A DNA stretch of 64,000 nucleotides from Streptococcus pseudoporcinus LQ 940-04 (GTDB taxonomy: Bacteria; Bacillota; Bacilli; Lactobacillales; Streptococcaceae), in contig NZ_AEUY02000005.1 of assembly GCF_000188035.1 (NCBI RefSeq), positions 930,001-994,000 on the forward strand, in the 5' to 3' direction. The notes under the pieces were generated by a model. The model saw only the letters and a list, made by a program, of their open reading frames with translations. It ran no database searches and was not told where the DNA came from. Within the stretch, counting starts at the first letter, position 1; every line of letters begins with the position of its first letter. The position numbers and the translations under genes were made by a program. Shown piece by piece: positions 19,608-28,536 of the stretch.

Positions 19608-20750
19608 TTAAGTATTGAAGAAGGTTTCTAGGATTTTTTTTTGCGGCCTAGCCATTGGGTAGTTTGCCATGTCATTCCGAGAGACCCAAGCAACTGTGCG
19701 ATTGTGAATTGGTGATATAGTAGTAACTTTTCCTTTAGTTAAGAAGATGGTCCATTTTTGATGACTAAAGGTATGCTTGACTAAAGGAAAGCTTTGTGAA
19801 GACCAGTCAATAGCTAAACCGTAGCTCTCTTCGAAGGTAGTTGTTTTTGAAAAGCGTTTCAAAACGGTCTCTTGATCTGAAAAAAGGTCAAGTTGTTGGC
19901 TAATAAAGGTGGTCTCTAAAATTGGGAATGACCAAAAGCCTCCTAAAAGGCGGCCTTGATCATTTTTTTCAATCAAAAACCGCCCATCTTGGTCTTGAAT
20001 AATAAAAGCTTGGATTTCAATAGGACGTGGTTTTTTCTTAGGTTTTTTAATCGGGTATTTGTCGTAAGTTCCATGGAGATAAGCTGCGCAGAAAAAACGA
20101 ATAGGAGATTCATCTGGTCTAGGGTTTTTAGCGGATTCGATGTCTGTGCCCAAGTCCATAAGAGCCTGGTTGAAATCACCAGGACGGTCGGGATCAATTA
20201 ATTTGTCCATCAATGCTTGGAAAATCTTGCGGTTCTTAGGATCTCCAATGTCATAATTCACTTCAAAGAGGCGGGCCATGACACGCATCACATTACCATC
20301 AACAGCAGGTTCTGGTAGGTCAAAAGCGATGCTAGCAATAGCTCCGGCGGTATAGGGTCCGATTCCTTTTAATTTAGAAATATTCTCGTGAGAAGAAGGG
20401 AACACCCCGTCAAACTCTGTCATTACTTGTTGCGCAGCCTTCTGCATGTTTCGTACGCGAGAGTAATAACCTAATCCTTCCCAGGCCTTGAGCAGGCGCT
20501 CTTCATCAGCCACTGCTAATTCAGCAACGGTGGGGAACCAGTCAAGAAAACGATGGTAGTAAGGAATGACTGTCTGGACTTGAGTCTGCTGCAGCATAAT
20601 TTCCGAAACCCAAATGTGATAAGGATTTTTGTTTCGGCGCCAAGGCAAATCCCTCTTTTCTTGGTCATACCAGTTCAGTAAAGTACGACGAAAATCAGCA
20701 ATTTTATCTTCTGGCCACATATCAATGCCGTAATCTTTTAAATCAATCAT
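19608..20750 (-). CDS. mutY: adenine DNA glycosylase MutY (lacking Fe-S ligands)
   Basis: Removes adenine opposite 8-oxoguanine. The 380-aa protein has the helix-hairpin-helix-GPD core (GIGPYTAGAIASIAF near residue 120, followed by PAVDGNVMRV with the catalytic Asp), the early catalytic Glu in WVSEIMLQQTQVQT, and a C-terminal NUDIX-like 8-oxoG recognition domain. The four-cysteine Fe-S cluster motif of classical MutY is absent; only one Cys lies in that region (IRFFCAAYL). Cluster-less MutY is known in lactic acid bacteria. No clear Shine-Dalgarno site is seen before the ATG. Confidence 0.92.
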   Translation of the reverse strand: MIDLKDYGIDMWPEDKIADFRRTLLNWYDQEKRDLPWRRNKNPYHIWVSEIMLQQTQVQTVIPYYHRFLDWFPTVAELAVADEERLLKAWEGLGYYSRVRNMQKAAQQVMTEFDGVFPSSHENISKLKGIGPYTAGAIASIAFDLPEPAVDGNVMRVMARLFEVNYDIGDPKNRKIFQALMDKLIDPDRPGDFNQALMDLGTDIESAKNPRPDESPIRFFCAAYLHGTYDKYPIKKPKKKPRPIEIQAFIIQDQDGRFLIEKNDQGRLLGGFWSFPILETTFISQQLDLFSDQETVLKRFSKTTTFEESYGLAIDWSSQSFPLVKHTFSHQKWTIFLTKGKVTTISPIHNRTVAWVSRNDMANYPMARPQKKILETFFNT

Positions 20751-21304
20751 GTTGTTATTGTAACATAGACTATTAAAAAAATAAGGAAAAGATGCCCCTG
20801 CAGATTGTGCCTTAGATGAAATAGCTGATAATAAAATGAATCATATCTCAATTTATATATGGTATAAGTCACCTTAAGATGATAGAAGAAATGAACAAGT
20901 TTGAAAAGAGATATCTGATGCTATAATTCAATAAAGAACGCTATTGAATGGAGACTCGTCAACTTGTCACAGGTCATCCTTAATATTGTTACGATCACTT
21001 AAGAATACTAGGTTGAGAAGTTGGAAAGGCTTATGACCTTAGCAAGATATAAAAATGGCGATAAGTTGGCCTATTGCTTAAAATAGGTTAAGGATTGAAT
21101 CCAGTGTAAACACCATAAGGCACTGCAAAATAAAAAATAAAGAATAAGGCTCCCTCTAAAAACCCTCTCATTGAAATTATAGAAAGGAATGGCAAATTAA
21201 AAATCAAACTACTATCGCCTCTTTCACGGAATGAGTAATACAATTTCTTACTGAATGATTGTAGAAGAGAGCATTAGTAAGCAATAATAAAAAACAAATT
21301 TTCC
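20751..21304. other. gene-free AT-rich stretch, possibly decayed
   Basis: About 550 bp between mutY and the rpsF promoter have no open frame longer than about 25 codons between stops that I can link to a protein. Short fragments such as MTLARYKNGDKLAYCLK (near 21032-21085) end in stops. The composition resembles broken coding sequence rather than a regulatory region, but I cannot identify an origin. Confidence 0.35.
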
Positions 21305-21333
21305 TTGATTTTAAGTCAAATCTCCTGTATAAT
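21305..21333 (+). promoter_or_regulatory. promoter of rpsF-ssb-rpsR
   Basis: TTGATT (21305-21310), 17-bp spacer, then a perfect TATAAT (21328-21333). About 70 bases of structured leader follow before the rpsF start. Confidence 0.75.
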
Positions 21334-21338
21334 AGTAG

Positions 21339-21392
21339 TCTGTGAGCATCCCTCACTTACCTGCATCATAAGATGTAGGTCATTAGACCAAA
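21339..21392 (+). promoter_or_regulatory. structured rpsF leader (candidate S6:S18 autoregulatory RNA)
   Basis: Two hairpins are visible in the leader: GTGAG/CTCAC (21342-21356), and ACCTGCATC/GATGTAGGT with an ATAA loop (21359-21380). A small alternative stem, GGTC/GACC (21378-21389), competes with the second. Leaders bound by the S6:S18 complex are known in many bacteria; assignment here is inference from position and structure. Confidence 0.4.
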
Positions 21393-21407
21393 AGGAGGAA
21401 AATATCA

Positions 21408-21698
21408 ATGGCTAAATACGAAATTCTTTATATCATTCGTCCAAACATTGAAGAAGAAGCTAAAAACGCTTTGGTATCACGCTTTGACTCTATCTTAACT
21501 GACAACGGTGCTACAATCGTTGAATCAAAAGATTGGGAAAAACGTCGTCTTGCATACGAAATCAATGATTTCCGTGAAGGACTTTACCATATCGTTAACG
21601 TTGAATCTGAAGAAGCAACAGCTCTTAATGAGTTTGATCGTCTTTCAAAAATCAACGGCGACATTCTTCGTCACATGATCGTTAAACTTGACGCTTAA
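21408..21698 (+). CDS. rpsF: 30S ribosomal protein S6
   Basis: The 96-aa S6 protein of the small-subunit platform binds S18. The sequence is typical ([15 protein letters not shown] at the start, [13 protein letters not shown] in the centre). A strong AAAGGAGGA ribosome binding site precedes it. First gene of the rpsF-ssb-rpsR operon, behind a structured leader that may be an autoregulatory site. Confidence 0.97.
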   Translation: MAKYEILYIIRPNIEEEAKNALVSRFDSILTDNGATIVESKDWEKRRLAYEINDFREGLYHIVNVESEEATALNEFDRLSKINGDILRHMIVKLDA

Positions 21699-21721
21699 GA
21701 CAAGCAGTAAGAAGGTAGTTT

Positions 21722-22213
21722 ATGATTAATAATGTAGTACTAGTTGGTCGTATGACCAAAGATGCAGAGCTCCGTTATACACCAAACCAGGTAGCAGTTG
21801 CTACTTTTACCCTTGCTGTAAATCGCACTTTTAAGAGCCAAAATGGGGAGCGTGAAGCGGATTTCATTAACTGTGTTATCTGGCGCCAACCTGCTGAAAA
21901 TTTAGCAAATTGGGCAAAAAAGGGTGCTTTAATCGGAATTACTGGTCGTATTCAGACTCGTAATTATGAAAATCAACAAGGACAACGTGTTTACGTAACG
22001 GAAGTGGTTGCGGATAATTTCCAAATGTTGGAAAGCCGTGCTACACGTGAAGGTGGCTCATCTAATTCTTATAATAGTGGTGGTTTTAATAACACCTCAA
22101 CTAATAATAATTATTCAGCTTCTTCTCAACAAACACCTAACTTTGGTCGAGACGAAAGTCCATTTGGTAATTCAAACCCAATGGAAATTTCAGACGACGA
22201 TCTACCATTCTAA
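21722..22213 (+). CDS. ssb: single-stranded DNA-binding protein
   Basis: The 163-aa SSB has the N-terminal OB fold ([17 protein letters not shown] through about residue 105), a Gly/Asn/Ser-rich flexible linker, and the conserved acidic C-terminal tip ending DDDLPF that recruits repair and replication partners. It lies 23 bp after rpsF in the same operon, the normal arrangement in Firmicutes. Confidence 0.97.
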   Translation: MINNVVLVGRMTKDAELRYTPNQVAVATFTLAVNRTFKSQNGEREADFINCVIWRQPAENLANWAKKGALIGITGRIQTRNYENQQGQRVYVTEVVADNFQMLESRATREGGSSNSYNSGGFNNTSTNNNYSASSQQTPNFGRDESPFGNSNPMEISDDDLPF

Positions 22214-22354
22214 AAGAATGGGTTTGTACGGATAAGAAATTATTCGAGTTCGGGCTCATTGCTGATAGAGAAATCAATTAAAAGAAAGCTTTTTTCTATG
22301 ATGATTTCTAATCATAATTGCCCTAAACATCAGAATTTATAAAGGAGAAAAATC

Positions 22355-22594
22355 ATGGCTCAACAACGTCGTGGCGGGTTCAAACGCCGTAAAAAAGTTG
22401 ACTTCATCGCAGCTAACAAAATTGAATATGTTGATTACAAAGACACTGAACTTCTTAGCCGTTTCGTTTCAGAACGTGGGAAAATTCTTCCTCGTCGTGT
22501 AACAGGAACTTCAGCTAAAAATCAACGTAAAGTAACAACAGCAATCAAACGTGCTCGCGTTATGGCACTTATGCCTTACGTAAACGAAGATTAA
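22355..22594 (+). CDS. rpsR: 30S ribosomal protein S18
   Basis: The 79-aa S18 is the S6 partner in the 30S platform. It has the basic N-terminus and the conserved [12 protein letters not shown] end. It lies 141 bp after ssb, with an AAAGGAG ribosome binding site. Its last 31 bases plus terminator are duplicated exactly 124 bp downstream. Confidence 0.97.
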
Positions 22595-22618
22595 ATAGAA
22601 AGACCCAGTGGGTCTTTT
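22564..22618. repeat. 55-bp direct repeat, copy 1 (rpsR end and terminator)
   Basis: This copy contains the last codons of rpsR, the stop, and the hairpin AAAGACC/GGTCTTT with T-run (22599-22620) that terminates the operon. It is identical over 55 bases to 22688-22742. Confidence 0.9.
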
Positions 22619-22620
22619 TT
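22599..22620 (+). terminator. terminator of rpsF-ssb-rpsR
   Basis: Short GC-containing hairpin AAAGACC/GGTCTTT followed by seven T. A duplicated second hairpin lies at 22723-22742 with an interrupted T-run. Confidence 0.8.
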
Positions 22621-22687
22621 TGATTATATATAAGTCTATTTTGATTGTAACGAAGTTAAAGATGAGATACAATCAAATACAAACAAA

Positions 22688-22742
22688 GGCACTTATGCCT
22701 TACGTAAACGAAGATTAAATAGAAAGACCCAGTGGGTCTTTT
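22688..22742. repeat. 55-bp direct repeat, copy 2 (second terminator)
   Basis: An exact copy of 22564-22618, starting inside the rpsR coding end without the rest of the gene. It supplies a second, tandem terminator hairpin (22723-22742). The 69-bp spacer between copies carries a 10-bp inverted repeat. Confidence 0.9.
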
Positions 22743-23008
22743 GTTTTCCGTGAGCTTAAAAATTAAAGAGCCAATTAAGACTGATAGCTACTAGGAATCT
22801 TAAACACATGTCAAAGTTAGAGGGGCTGTTATATAGGCTTAGAAATAGGAGGAGAGTTATACTAGATGATGATACTCTTTTGCTATTTATATTAGGCAAA
22901 AAAGAAAGTGTCAAGCAATAGTACTCTTGTAAAATTATGGGTAAAAGAAAAGACAAACAGGTTTTAGAGCCTATCTGTCTTTGGTAGAGTAGTGAACTAG
23001 GGGTCAGG
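22743..23008. other. intergenic stretch, no supported gene
   Basis: An AT-rich convergent region. The only structure I see is an imperfect hairpin at about 22950-22985 (AAAGACAAACAGG against CCTATCTGTCTTT). On the minus strand this is followed by T-rich sequence and could terminate the DUF1129 gene. A minus-strand frame at 22756-23037 has no ribosome binding site and no recognisable content. Confidence 0.4.
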
Positions 23009-23677
23009 TTAACGTGCTGACATAGCATTTTGGACATTATATTTTCTTTTCAGGTAATAGCGAAGAGTGATTGCAAGTGCTCCTAAAATAAGTAAAACAA
23101 AAGGTGGCAACTGAGGATTAAGTGATTGTGGTAGGTAGGCAGTTGCACTATAAAGACTTACCCAGATTAACATTGCCAGTCCAAGTGCTCCGATAATTTT
23201 AACCCAGCCTGGTCGTTGGTTTTTTGGTTTGTTCATGTGACGGTAAACAAAGTGGTAAGTGGCATACATAGAAGCTCCACCACCAAAACCTAAGGCTAGT
23301 AAGGAAAGTAGTCCTGTTCCATTTACTTTAGAGGCTGGGTTGAAGAATGTCATCAACCCATTTAAAAGGGCAACAACACCAATAAAGATTAATGAAGTAT
23401 CAAGCCACATTAACCAAGGGTTTGTATTTTTAGGTTCAGTATCCACTGTCTTACCATCTTTGCTACGAGGTTTTTCAGTAAATGAAGCTGCCCAAGCAGT
23501 TGGAGCACCTAAGAAGGTACGAGCTGGGATTCCTTGCCTTTGTTTTTCGAGGATTGTGGGAACTGTTTCTTCCAAAATGTCTTTAATTTCTTGATCAGAT
23601 TTACCATCTTGAATTAAACGGTTAGTAGCAATATGAATAAATTCTTGATTTTTTTTGGTTAGCTGTTGAAAATCCAT
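23009..23677 (-). CDS. DUF1129 family membrane protein
   Basis: The 222-aa protein has a polar helical N-terminal domain (residues 1-90, including DQEIKDILEETVP) and four predicted membrane spans in the C-terminal half (about 95-115, 125-145, 160-180 and 190-210). It matches the DUF1129 type found next to corA in streptococci. Function unknown. GGAGACCCC precedes the ATG. It lies 120 bp after corA in the same direction and may be co-transcribed. Confidence 0.78.
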   Translation of the reverse strand: MDFQQLTKKNQEFIHIATNRLIQDGKSDQEIKDILEETVPTILEKQRQGIPARTFLGAPTAWAASFTEKPRSKDGKTVDTEPKNTNPWLMWLDTSLIFIGVVALLNGLMTFFNPASKVNGTGLLSLLALGFGGGASMYATYHFVYRHMNKPKNQRPGWVKIIGALGLAMLIWVSLYSATAYLPQSLNPQLPPFVLLILGALAITLRYYLKRKYNVQNAMSAR

Positions 23678-23799
23678 GGGGTCTCCTTAAAATGGTCTAG
23701 ATAAAGTGATATTATGAAGAGTCGTTACATATAATGTAATAATAAAACGAGAAGGCCTAGAGTAATAGACTTGCTTTAATCATTTTCGGACTTACTTGG

Positions 23800-24744
23800 T
23801 TAAAACCATTTCTTCCTTAGAAAATAGATGATAACGCCAGATGATCCTAAAATAGCAATCAGAACAATGAGAAAGAAACCATGTTCTAGGTCATTAAAGG
23901 GCATCCAATTATTTTGGAAGTTCATACCATAAGCAGAGAAAATGACAGTTGGAATATCTAAAGTCATGGTCATTAAAGCCAAGGTTTTCATGATGGTATT
24001 CTGATTGTTATTGATGATAGAAGCTGTTGTTTCAGTCATAGCATTTAAGACATTTTCATAGATACCAGCCATTTCGATGGCCTGCTGCGTCTCAATCAGT
24101 GTATCCTCCAGTAAATCTTCATCTTCGATGTATTTTTTTAAAGAAGAAGTAGAACTGGATAGTTTTTTGACGATGCGCTCATTAAATTTCAAAGAGGCTT
24201 TCAAGTAGACGATAGATTTTTCGAGTTCCATCATATCGACAAGCTCTTCATTACGAGTTGCTTTCTCAAGTTGTGCCTCTAAGCGATCGCTTTGCCGATC
24301 AATCGTACGGAGTGCGGTAAGAAATAACTCGGCATTACGATATAAAATTTGAAAAACGAACCGCGTTTTCATAAAGGTAAAGAAATTTTTCACCCGTTTG
24401 TTATGAAAATGATCAAATAAGGTTAAGTCCTGAAGACAAGTTGTGATCACTGCTTGCTCAGTGACGATAATCCCCAAAGGAACGGTGACATAATAACTCT
24501 TGCTATTACGTTCTTCATAAGTTGGAACGTCCACGATAATTAAGGTATAGTCATCTTCAACAGCGATACGAGAAGTTTCTTCAATATCTAATGGGGCTCT
24601 TAAGTCTTCAATGTCAATGTTAAATTGATCAGCAACTTCAATAGACTCTTCCTGGGAGGGGTTCACCAGTTTAATCCAAGCCCCTGGCTCGAATGTTTCA
24701 ATTTCTTTGAATTCAATTGCTGATGAAAGAAACATTTGTTTCAT
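23800..24744 (-). CDS. corA: CorA-family magnesium/divalent cation channel
   Basis: The 314-aa protein has a cytosolic N-terminal alpha/beta domain, a long helical stalk, and two C-terminal membrane helices. The hallmark YGMNF (GMN motif) lies at the end of the first membrane helix, near residue 285, and the basic tail is KKWF. It forms homopentameric Mg2+ channels. The start follows AAAAAGGAGGG. It is divergent from uvrA and followed by the DUF1129 gene. Confidence 0.9.
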   Translation of the reverse strand: MKQMFLSSAIEFKEIETFEPGAWIKLVNPSQEESIEVADQFNIDIEDLRAPLDIEETSRIAVEDDYTLIIVDVPTYEERNSKSYYVTVPLGIIVTEQAVITTCLQDLTLFDHFHNKRVKNFFTFMKTRFVFQILYRNAELFLTALRTIDRQSDRLEAQLEKATRNEELVDMMELEKSIVYLKASLKFNERIVKKLSSSTSSLKKYIEDEDLLEDTLIETQQAIEMAGIYENVLNAMTETTASIINNNQNTIMKTLALMTMTLDIPTVIFSAYGMNFQNNWMPFNDLEHGFFLIVLIAILGSSGVIIYFLRKKWF

Positions 24745-24913
24745 GACAAGCCCTCCTTTTTAATAATAGTCTATTAGCTTAGGAAGTTGATGTGAAAAAC
24801 ACTTGAAAATCTATGAAAACAAATGGTAACACATAATACCCCTAATTATAATTAATACTAACCTATTATACTATAAATGATCAAGTTTGGGACAACTGAA
24901 TATTAGAAAATTT

Positions 24914-24922
24914 TGTTATAAT
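24914..24922 (+). promoter_or_regulatory. extended -10 promoter of uvrA
   Basis: TGTTATAAT is an extended -10 element. No good -35 box is seen 17 bp upstream. It lies about 40 bp before the uvrA start. Confidence 0.5.
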
Positions 24923-24963
24923 ATAGAAAATTGTTATCAGAAAGAAGATTGGTTGAGAACCAT

Positions 24964-27789
24964 ATGCAAGATAAGTTAATTATTCATGGAGCACGAGCTC
25001 ACAATTTAAAAAATATAGATGTGGAGATTCCTAGGGACAAACTTGTCGTCGTAACTGGATTGTCTGGATCAGGGAAGTCTAGTCTAGCTTTCGACACTAT
25101 TTACGCGGAAGGGCAGCGTCGCTATGTGGAGAGCTTATCGGCCTATGCCCGGCAATTTTTAGGTAATATGGAAAAACCGGATGTTGACTCGATTGATGGT
25201 CTCAGCCCGGCTATTTCTATTGACCAAAAAACGACCAGTAAAAATCCACGTTCGACAGTTGGTACTGTCACTGAAATTAATGACTATTTAAGGCTTTTAT
25301 ATGCACGGGTAGGAACTCCCTACTGTATCAATGGGCATGGTGCGATAACCGCTTCATCTGTTGAGCAAATCGTGGAACAAGTTTTAGATTTGCCAGAACG
25401 GACAAGGATGCAGATTTTGTCTCCAATTGTTCGTCGTAAGAAGGGACAACATAAAACAGTTTTTGAAAAAATTCAAAAAGATGGTTATGTTCGGGTTCGA
25501 GTTGATGGTGATATTTATGATATCTCGGAAGTTCCCGAATTATCTAAAAGCAAAATGCATGATATAGAAGTTGTTATTGACCGGTTGGTCAACAAAGAAG
25601 GTATTCGTAGCCGTCTGTTTGATTCCATTGAAGCCGCTTTACGACTGGGAGATGGTTATCTGATTATTGACACGATGGATGGGCATGAACTACAATTTTC
25701 AGAACACTATTCTTGCCCGATTTGTGGCTTTACTGTCCCAGAATTAGAACCTCGTCTTTTCTCTTTCAATGCACCATTTGGCTCTTGTCCAACTTGTGAT
25801 GGGTTAGGGATTAAATTAGAAGTAGATTTAGATTTGGTTGTTCCTGATCCTAGTAAAACACTCCGTGAAGGGGCACTTGCTCCTTGGAATCCAATTTCAT
25901 CTAATTATTACCCAACGATGCTCGAGCAGGCCATGACTACCTTTGGAGTTGATATGGATAAACCTTATCAAGAGTTATCTGAAACTGATAAGGATTTAAT
26001 TTTGTACGGGTCAGGTGACCGTGAATTTCATTTTCATTATGTTAATGATTTTGGTGGGGAACGTAACATTGACATCCCTTTTGAAGGTGTCGTAGCAAAC
26101 ATTAATCGTCGTTACCATGAAACAAATAGTGAGTATACTCGAAATGTGATGAGGGCTTATATGAACGCCTTAACCTGTACAACTTGTCACGGCTATCGTC
26201 TAAATGATCAAGCCTTATGTGTTCGGGTTGGTGGTCAAGATGGACCACACATTGGTCAAATTTCAGAGCTATCTATTGCTGATCACTTGGAGCTTTTGGA
26301 GGGGCTAATCCTCTCTGAAAATGAGAGCACTATTGCTAAACCGATTCTTAAAGAGATTCATGATCGTTTAACCTTTTTAAATAATGTTGGTTTAAACTAT
26401 CTAACTCTTTCTCGTGCTTCGGGGACCTTGTCGGGAGGGGAAAGTCAACGCATTCGTCTCGCAACGCAAATTGGTTCCAACTTATCAGGTGTCCTTTATA
26501 TTCTTGATGAGCCTTCAATTGGTCTGCATCAGCGTGATAATGATCGCCTAATTGATAGCTTGAAAAAAATGCGTGATTTAGGTAATACATTGATTGTTGT
26601 AGAGCATGATGAAGACACCATGATGCAGGCAGATTGGTTGATTGATGTAGGTCCTGGAGCAGGTGAATTTGGCGGCCAAATCATTGCCTCTGGAACACCA
26701 AAACAAGTTGCTAAGAATAAAAAATCCATTACTGGCCAATATTTATCTGGTAAAAAAGCTATCCCTGTACCTTCAGAACGACGCCGAGGAAACGGCCGTT
26801 TTCTAGAAATCAAAGGAGCAAGTGAGCATAATTTACAGAACATTGATGTGCGTTTTCCGCTAGGAAAATTTATTGCTGTAACAGGGGTATCCGGCTCTGG
26901 AAAATCAACACTGATTAATAGTATTTTGAAAAAAGTGGTGGCTCAAAATCTCAATCGGAATTCCGAGAAACCTGGTAAACATCAATCCTTTGAAGGAATT
27001 GAATATATTGATCGTTTGATTGATATTGATCAAAGCCCAATTGGAAGAACTCCTCGATCAAATCCAGCAACTTATACAGGTGTTTTCGATGATATCCGAG
27101 ATCTCTTTGCTCAAACCAACGAAGCTAAAATTCGTGGCTACAAGAAAGGCCGCTTCTCATTTAATGTCAAAGGTGGCCGTTGTGAAGCCTGTTCAGGAGA
27201 TGGCATTATTAAAATTGAAATGCATTTTCTACCTGACGTTTATGTTCCATGTGAAGTCTGCCATGGACGTCGTTACAATTCTGAAACCTTAGAAGTTCAT
27301 TACAAAGAAAAAAATATTGCCGAGATTTTAGACATGACTGTAGATGATGCTTTAGACTTCTTTGCAGCTATTCCTAAAATTGCCCGTAAGATTCAAACCA
27401 TTAAAGATGTCGGATTGGGTTATGTAACCTTGGGTCAACCTGCTACGACACTATCGGGTGGGGAAGCACAACGCATGAAATTAGCCAGTGAACTTCATAA
27501 ACGTTCAACAGGAAAGAGCCTTTATATCTTAGATGAGCCGACAACAGGCTTGCACACTGATGATATTGCACGATTGCTAACAGTGTTGGAACGATTTGTT
27601 GATGATGGCAACACTGTTTTAGTTATTGAGCATAACTTGGATGTTATTAAGTCAGCAGATCATATCATTGATCTGGGTCCCGAAGGTGGTGTTGGGGGTG
27701 GTCAGGTTATTGCCACTGGCACGCCAGAAGAGGTAGCTAAGGTTAAGGGAAGTTACACAGGACATTATTTGAAAACGAAATTACAGTAA
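24964..27789 (+). CDS. uvrA: excinuclease ABC subunit A
   Basis: Damage-recognition ATPase of nucleotide excision repair, 941 aa. It has two ABC modules with Walker A motifs GLSGSGKSS (near residue 32) and GVSGSGKST (near residue 640). Signature LSGGESQR and LSGGEAQR motifs and two zinc-binding CxxC pairs are present (CPICG...CPTCDG and CEACSG...CEVCHG). A TTG at 24931 is in frame, but the ATG at 24964 ([14 protein letters not shown]) matches the family start. Monocistronic with its own terminator. Confidence 0.96.
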   Translation: MQDKLIIHGARAHNLKNIDVEIPRDKLVVVTGLSGSGKSSLAFDTIYAEGQRRYVESLSAYARQFLGNMEKPDVDSIDGLSPAISIDQKTTSKNPRSTVGTVTEINDYLRLLYARVGTPYCINGHGAITASSVEQIVEQVLDLPERTRMQILSPIVRRKKGQHKTVFEKIQKDGYVRVRVDGDIYDISEVPELSKSKMHDIEVVIDRLVNKEGIRSRLFDSIEAALRLGDGYLIIDTMDGHELQFSEHYSCPICGFTVPELEPRLFSFNAPFGSCPTCDGLGIKLEVDLDLVVPDPSKTLREGALAPWNPISSNYYPTMLEQAMTTFGVDMDKPYQELSETDKDLILYGSGDREFHFHYVNDFGGERNIDIPFEGVVANINRRYHETNSEYTRNVMRAYMNALTCTTCHGYRLNDQALCVRVGGQDGPHIGQISELSIADHLELLEGLILSENESTIAKPILKEIHDRLTFLNNVGLNYLTLSRASGTLSGGESQRIRLATQIGSNLSGVLYILDEPSIGLHQRDNDRLIDSLKKMRDLGNTLIVVEHDEDTMMQADWLIDVGPGAGEFGGQIIASGTPKQVAKNKKSITGQYLSGKKAIPVPSERRRGNGRFLEIKGASEHNLQNIDVRFPLGKFIAVTGVSGSGKSTLINSILKKVVAQNLNRNSEKPGKHQSFEGIEYIDRLIDIDQSPIGRTPRSNPATYTGVFDDIRDLFAQTNEAKIRGYKKGRFSFNVKGGRCEACSGDGIIKIEMHFLPDVYVPCEVCHGRRYNSETLEVHYKEKNIAEILDMTVDDALDFFAAIPKIARKIQTIKDVGLGYVTLGQPATTLSGGEAQRMKLASELHKRSTGKSLYILDEPTTGLHTDDIARLLTVLERFVDDGNTVLVIEHNLDVIKSADHIIDLGPEGGVGGGQVIATGTPEEVAKVKGSYTGHYLKTKLQ

Positions 27790-27819
27790 AAAATCCGGTT
27801 TCCTACCGGATTTTTTAGA
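27787..27819 (+). terminator. terminator of uvrA
   Basis: AAAAATCCGGT pairs with ACCGGATTTTT across a TTCCT loop and a T-run follows. It overlaps the uvrA stop. Confidence 0.85.
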
Positions 27820-27912
27820 ACCTAGCCAAAGTAACTACCGACCTCCTTTATCATACAATAGTACTACTTACAATTCTGTCCTCTAGCAAAGCTTGATAGG
27901 TTGGGAGTTAGC

Positions 27913-27945
27913 AAAAATGCCAGAAACGATGAGTTTCTGGCATTG
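27913..27945 (-). terminator. minus-strand terminator downstream of the thioredoxin-fold gene
   Basis: AATGCCAGAAAC pairs perfectly with GTTTCTGGCATT across a GATGA loop. The T-run exists only on the minus strand (plus-strand AAAAA at 27913-27917). This places the end of the leftward transcript about 130 bases past the gene's stop codon. Confidence 0.65.
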
Positions 27946-28074
27946 AGACATCTTTAGACCTAGGCTTAAGCTTTAGGTATGACATTCATTTGGCTACCCC
28001 AAGTAGTCACTTTCCTGACTGTTTGACCTACTGTCTCAGCTACCAACCTAATCTATTATAAAAAGAAAACTTTT

Positions 28075-28536
28075 TTACTGTAATAGAAAGTGACTGATCT
28101 CTTCATTTTGCGCTTGACTAGGCTTATCCAAGCTTTTGATGAGTTGATTAGATTGGAATTGTGAAAGATTAGGGACAGTCCTTATCCCATAGTGTGTTCT
28201 AAAATGACTTAGTGCCACATTAAGGTTGGTATTTTCAGAGTCTAAATAGTAAATAGGTGTCTTGCAATGTTTAGCTGCTTGTAAGAGTTTAGGGATAAAA
28301 TTTCTACAGTGGGGACAAGTCGCACGCCCTGTATAGAGGTAGAAAATTTTCCCCTCTAACATCATAACTTGAATAGTTTTGACAGAAACGTGTTGAAATT
28401 GGTCGCTATTTTTTTGATAAGCTAAGACTGCTTGTGCTTCTTTAATGGGTAAGTCAATTTTTAAATCAGCAGCAACGATACTGGTGCTTAAGAAAGTAAC
28501 AACTAACAGTAGAAAAAGTGAGCATTTTTTAATCAT
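28075..28536 (-). CDS. secreted thioredoxin-fold protein with CPHC site
   Basis: The 153-aa protein has a clear signal peptide (residues 1-23, KK then a Leu-rich core, VAA cleavage region). A thioredoxin-like domain has CPHC near residue 75 and a cis-Pro segment TVPNLSQF near residue 121. It resembles the bacteriocin-accessory/thiol-disulfide group, but no bacteriocin genes are nearby. A role as an extracytoplasmic thiol oxidoreductase is inference. Its ATG overlaps the stop of the upstream Excalibur-domain gene (ATGA), indicating tight translational coupling. Confidence 0.75.
   Translation of the reverse strand: MIKKCSLFLLLVVTFLSTSIVAADLKIDLPIKEAQAVLAYQKNSDQFQHVSVKTIQVMMLEGKIFYLYTGRATCPHCRNFIPKLLQAAKHCKTPIYYLDSENTNLNVALSHFRTHYGIRTVPNLSQFQSNQLIKSLDKPSQAQNEEISHFLLQ

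Noticed and set aside
22756..23037. Minus-strand open frame of 93 codons after rpsR
   Set aside because: No ribosome binding site, low-complexity content without any family pattern, and it overlaps the end of the DUF1129 gene. Probably chance in AT-rich DNA.
26529..26843. Long antisense frame within uvrA
   Set aside because: Mirror of a conserved coding region with no start signals. The same applies to antisense frames in pepP (30197-30619), scrA (35885-36292) and secA (41756-42046).
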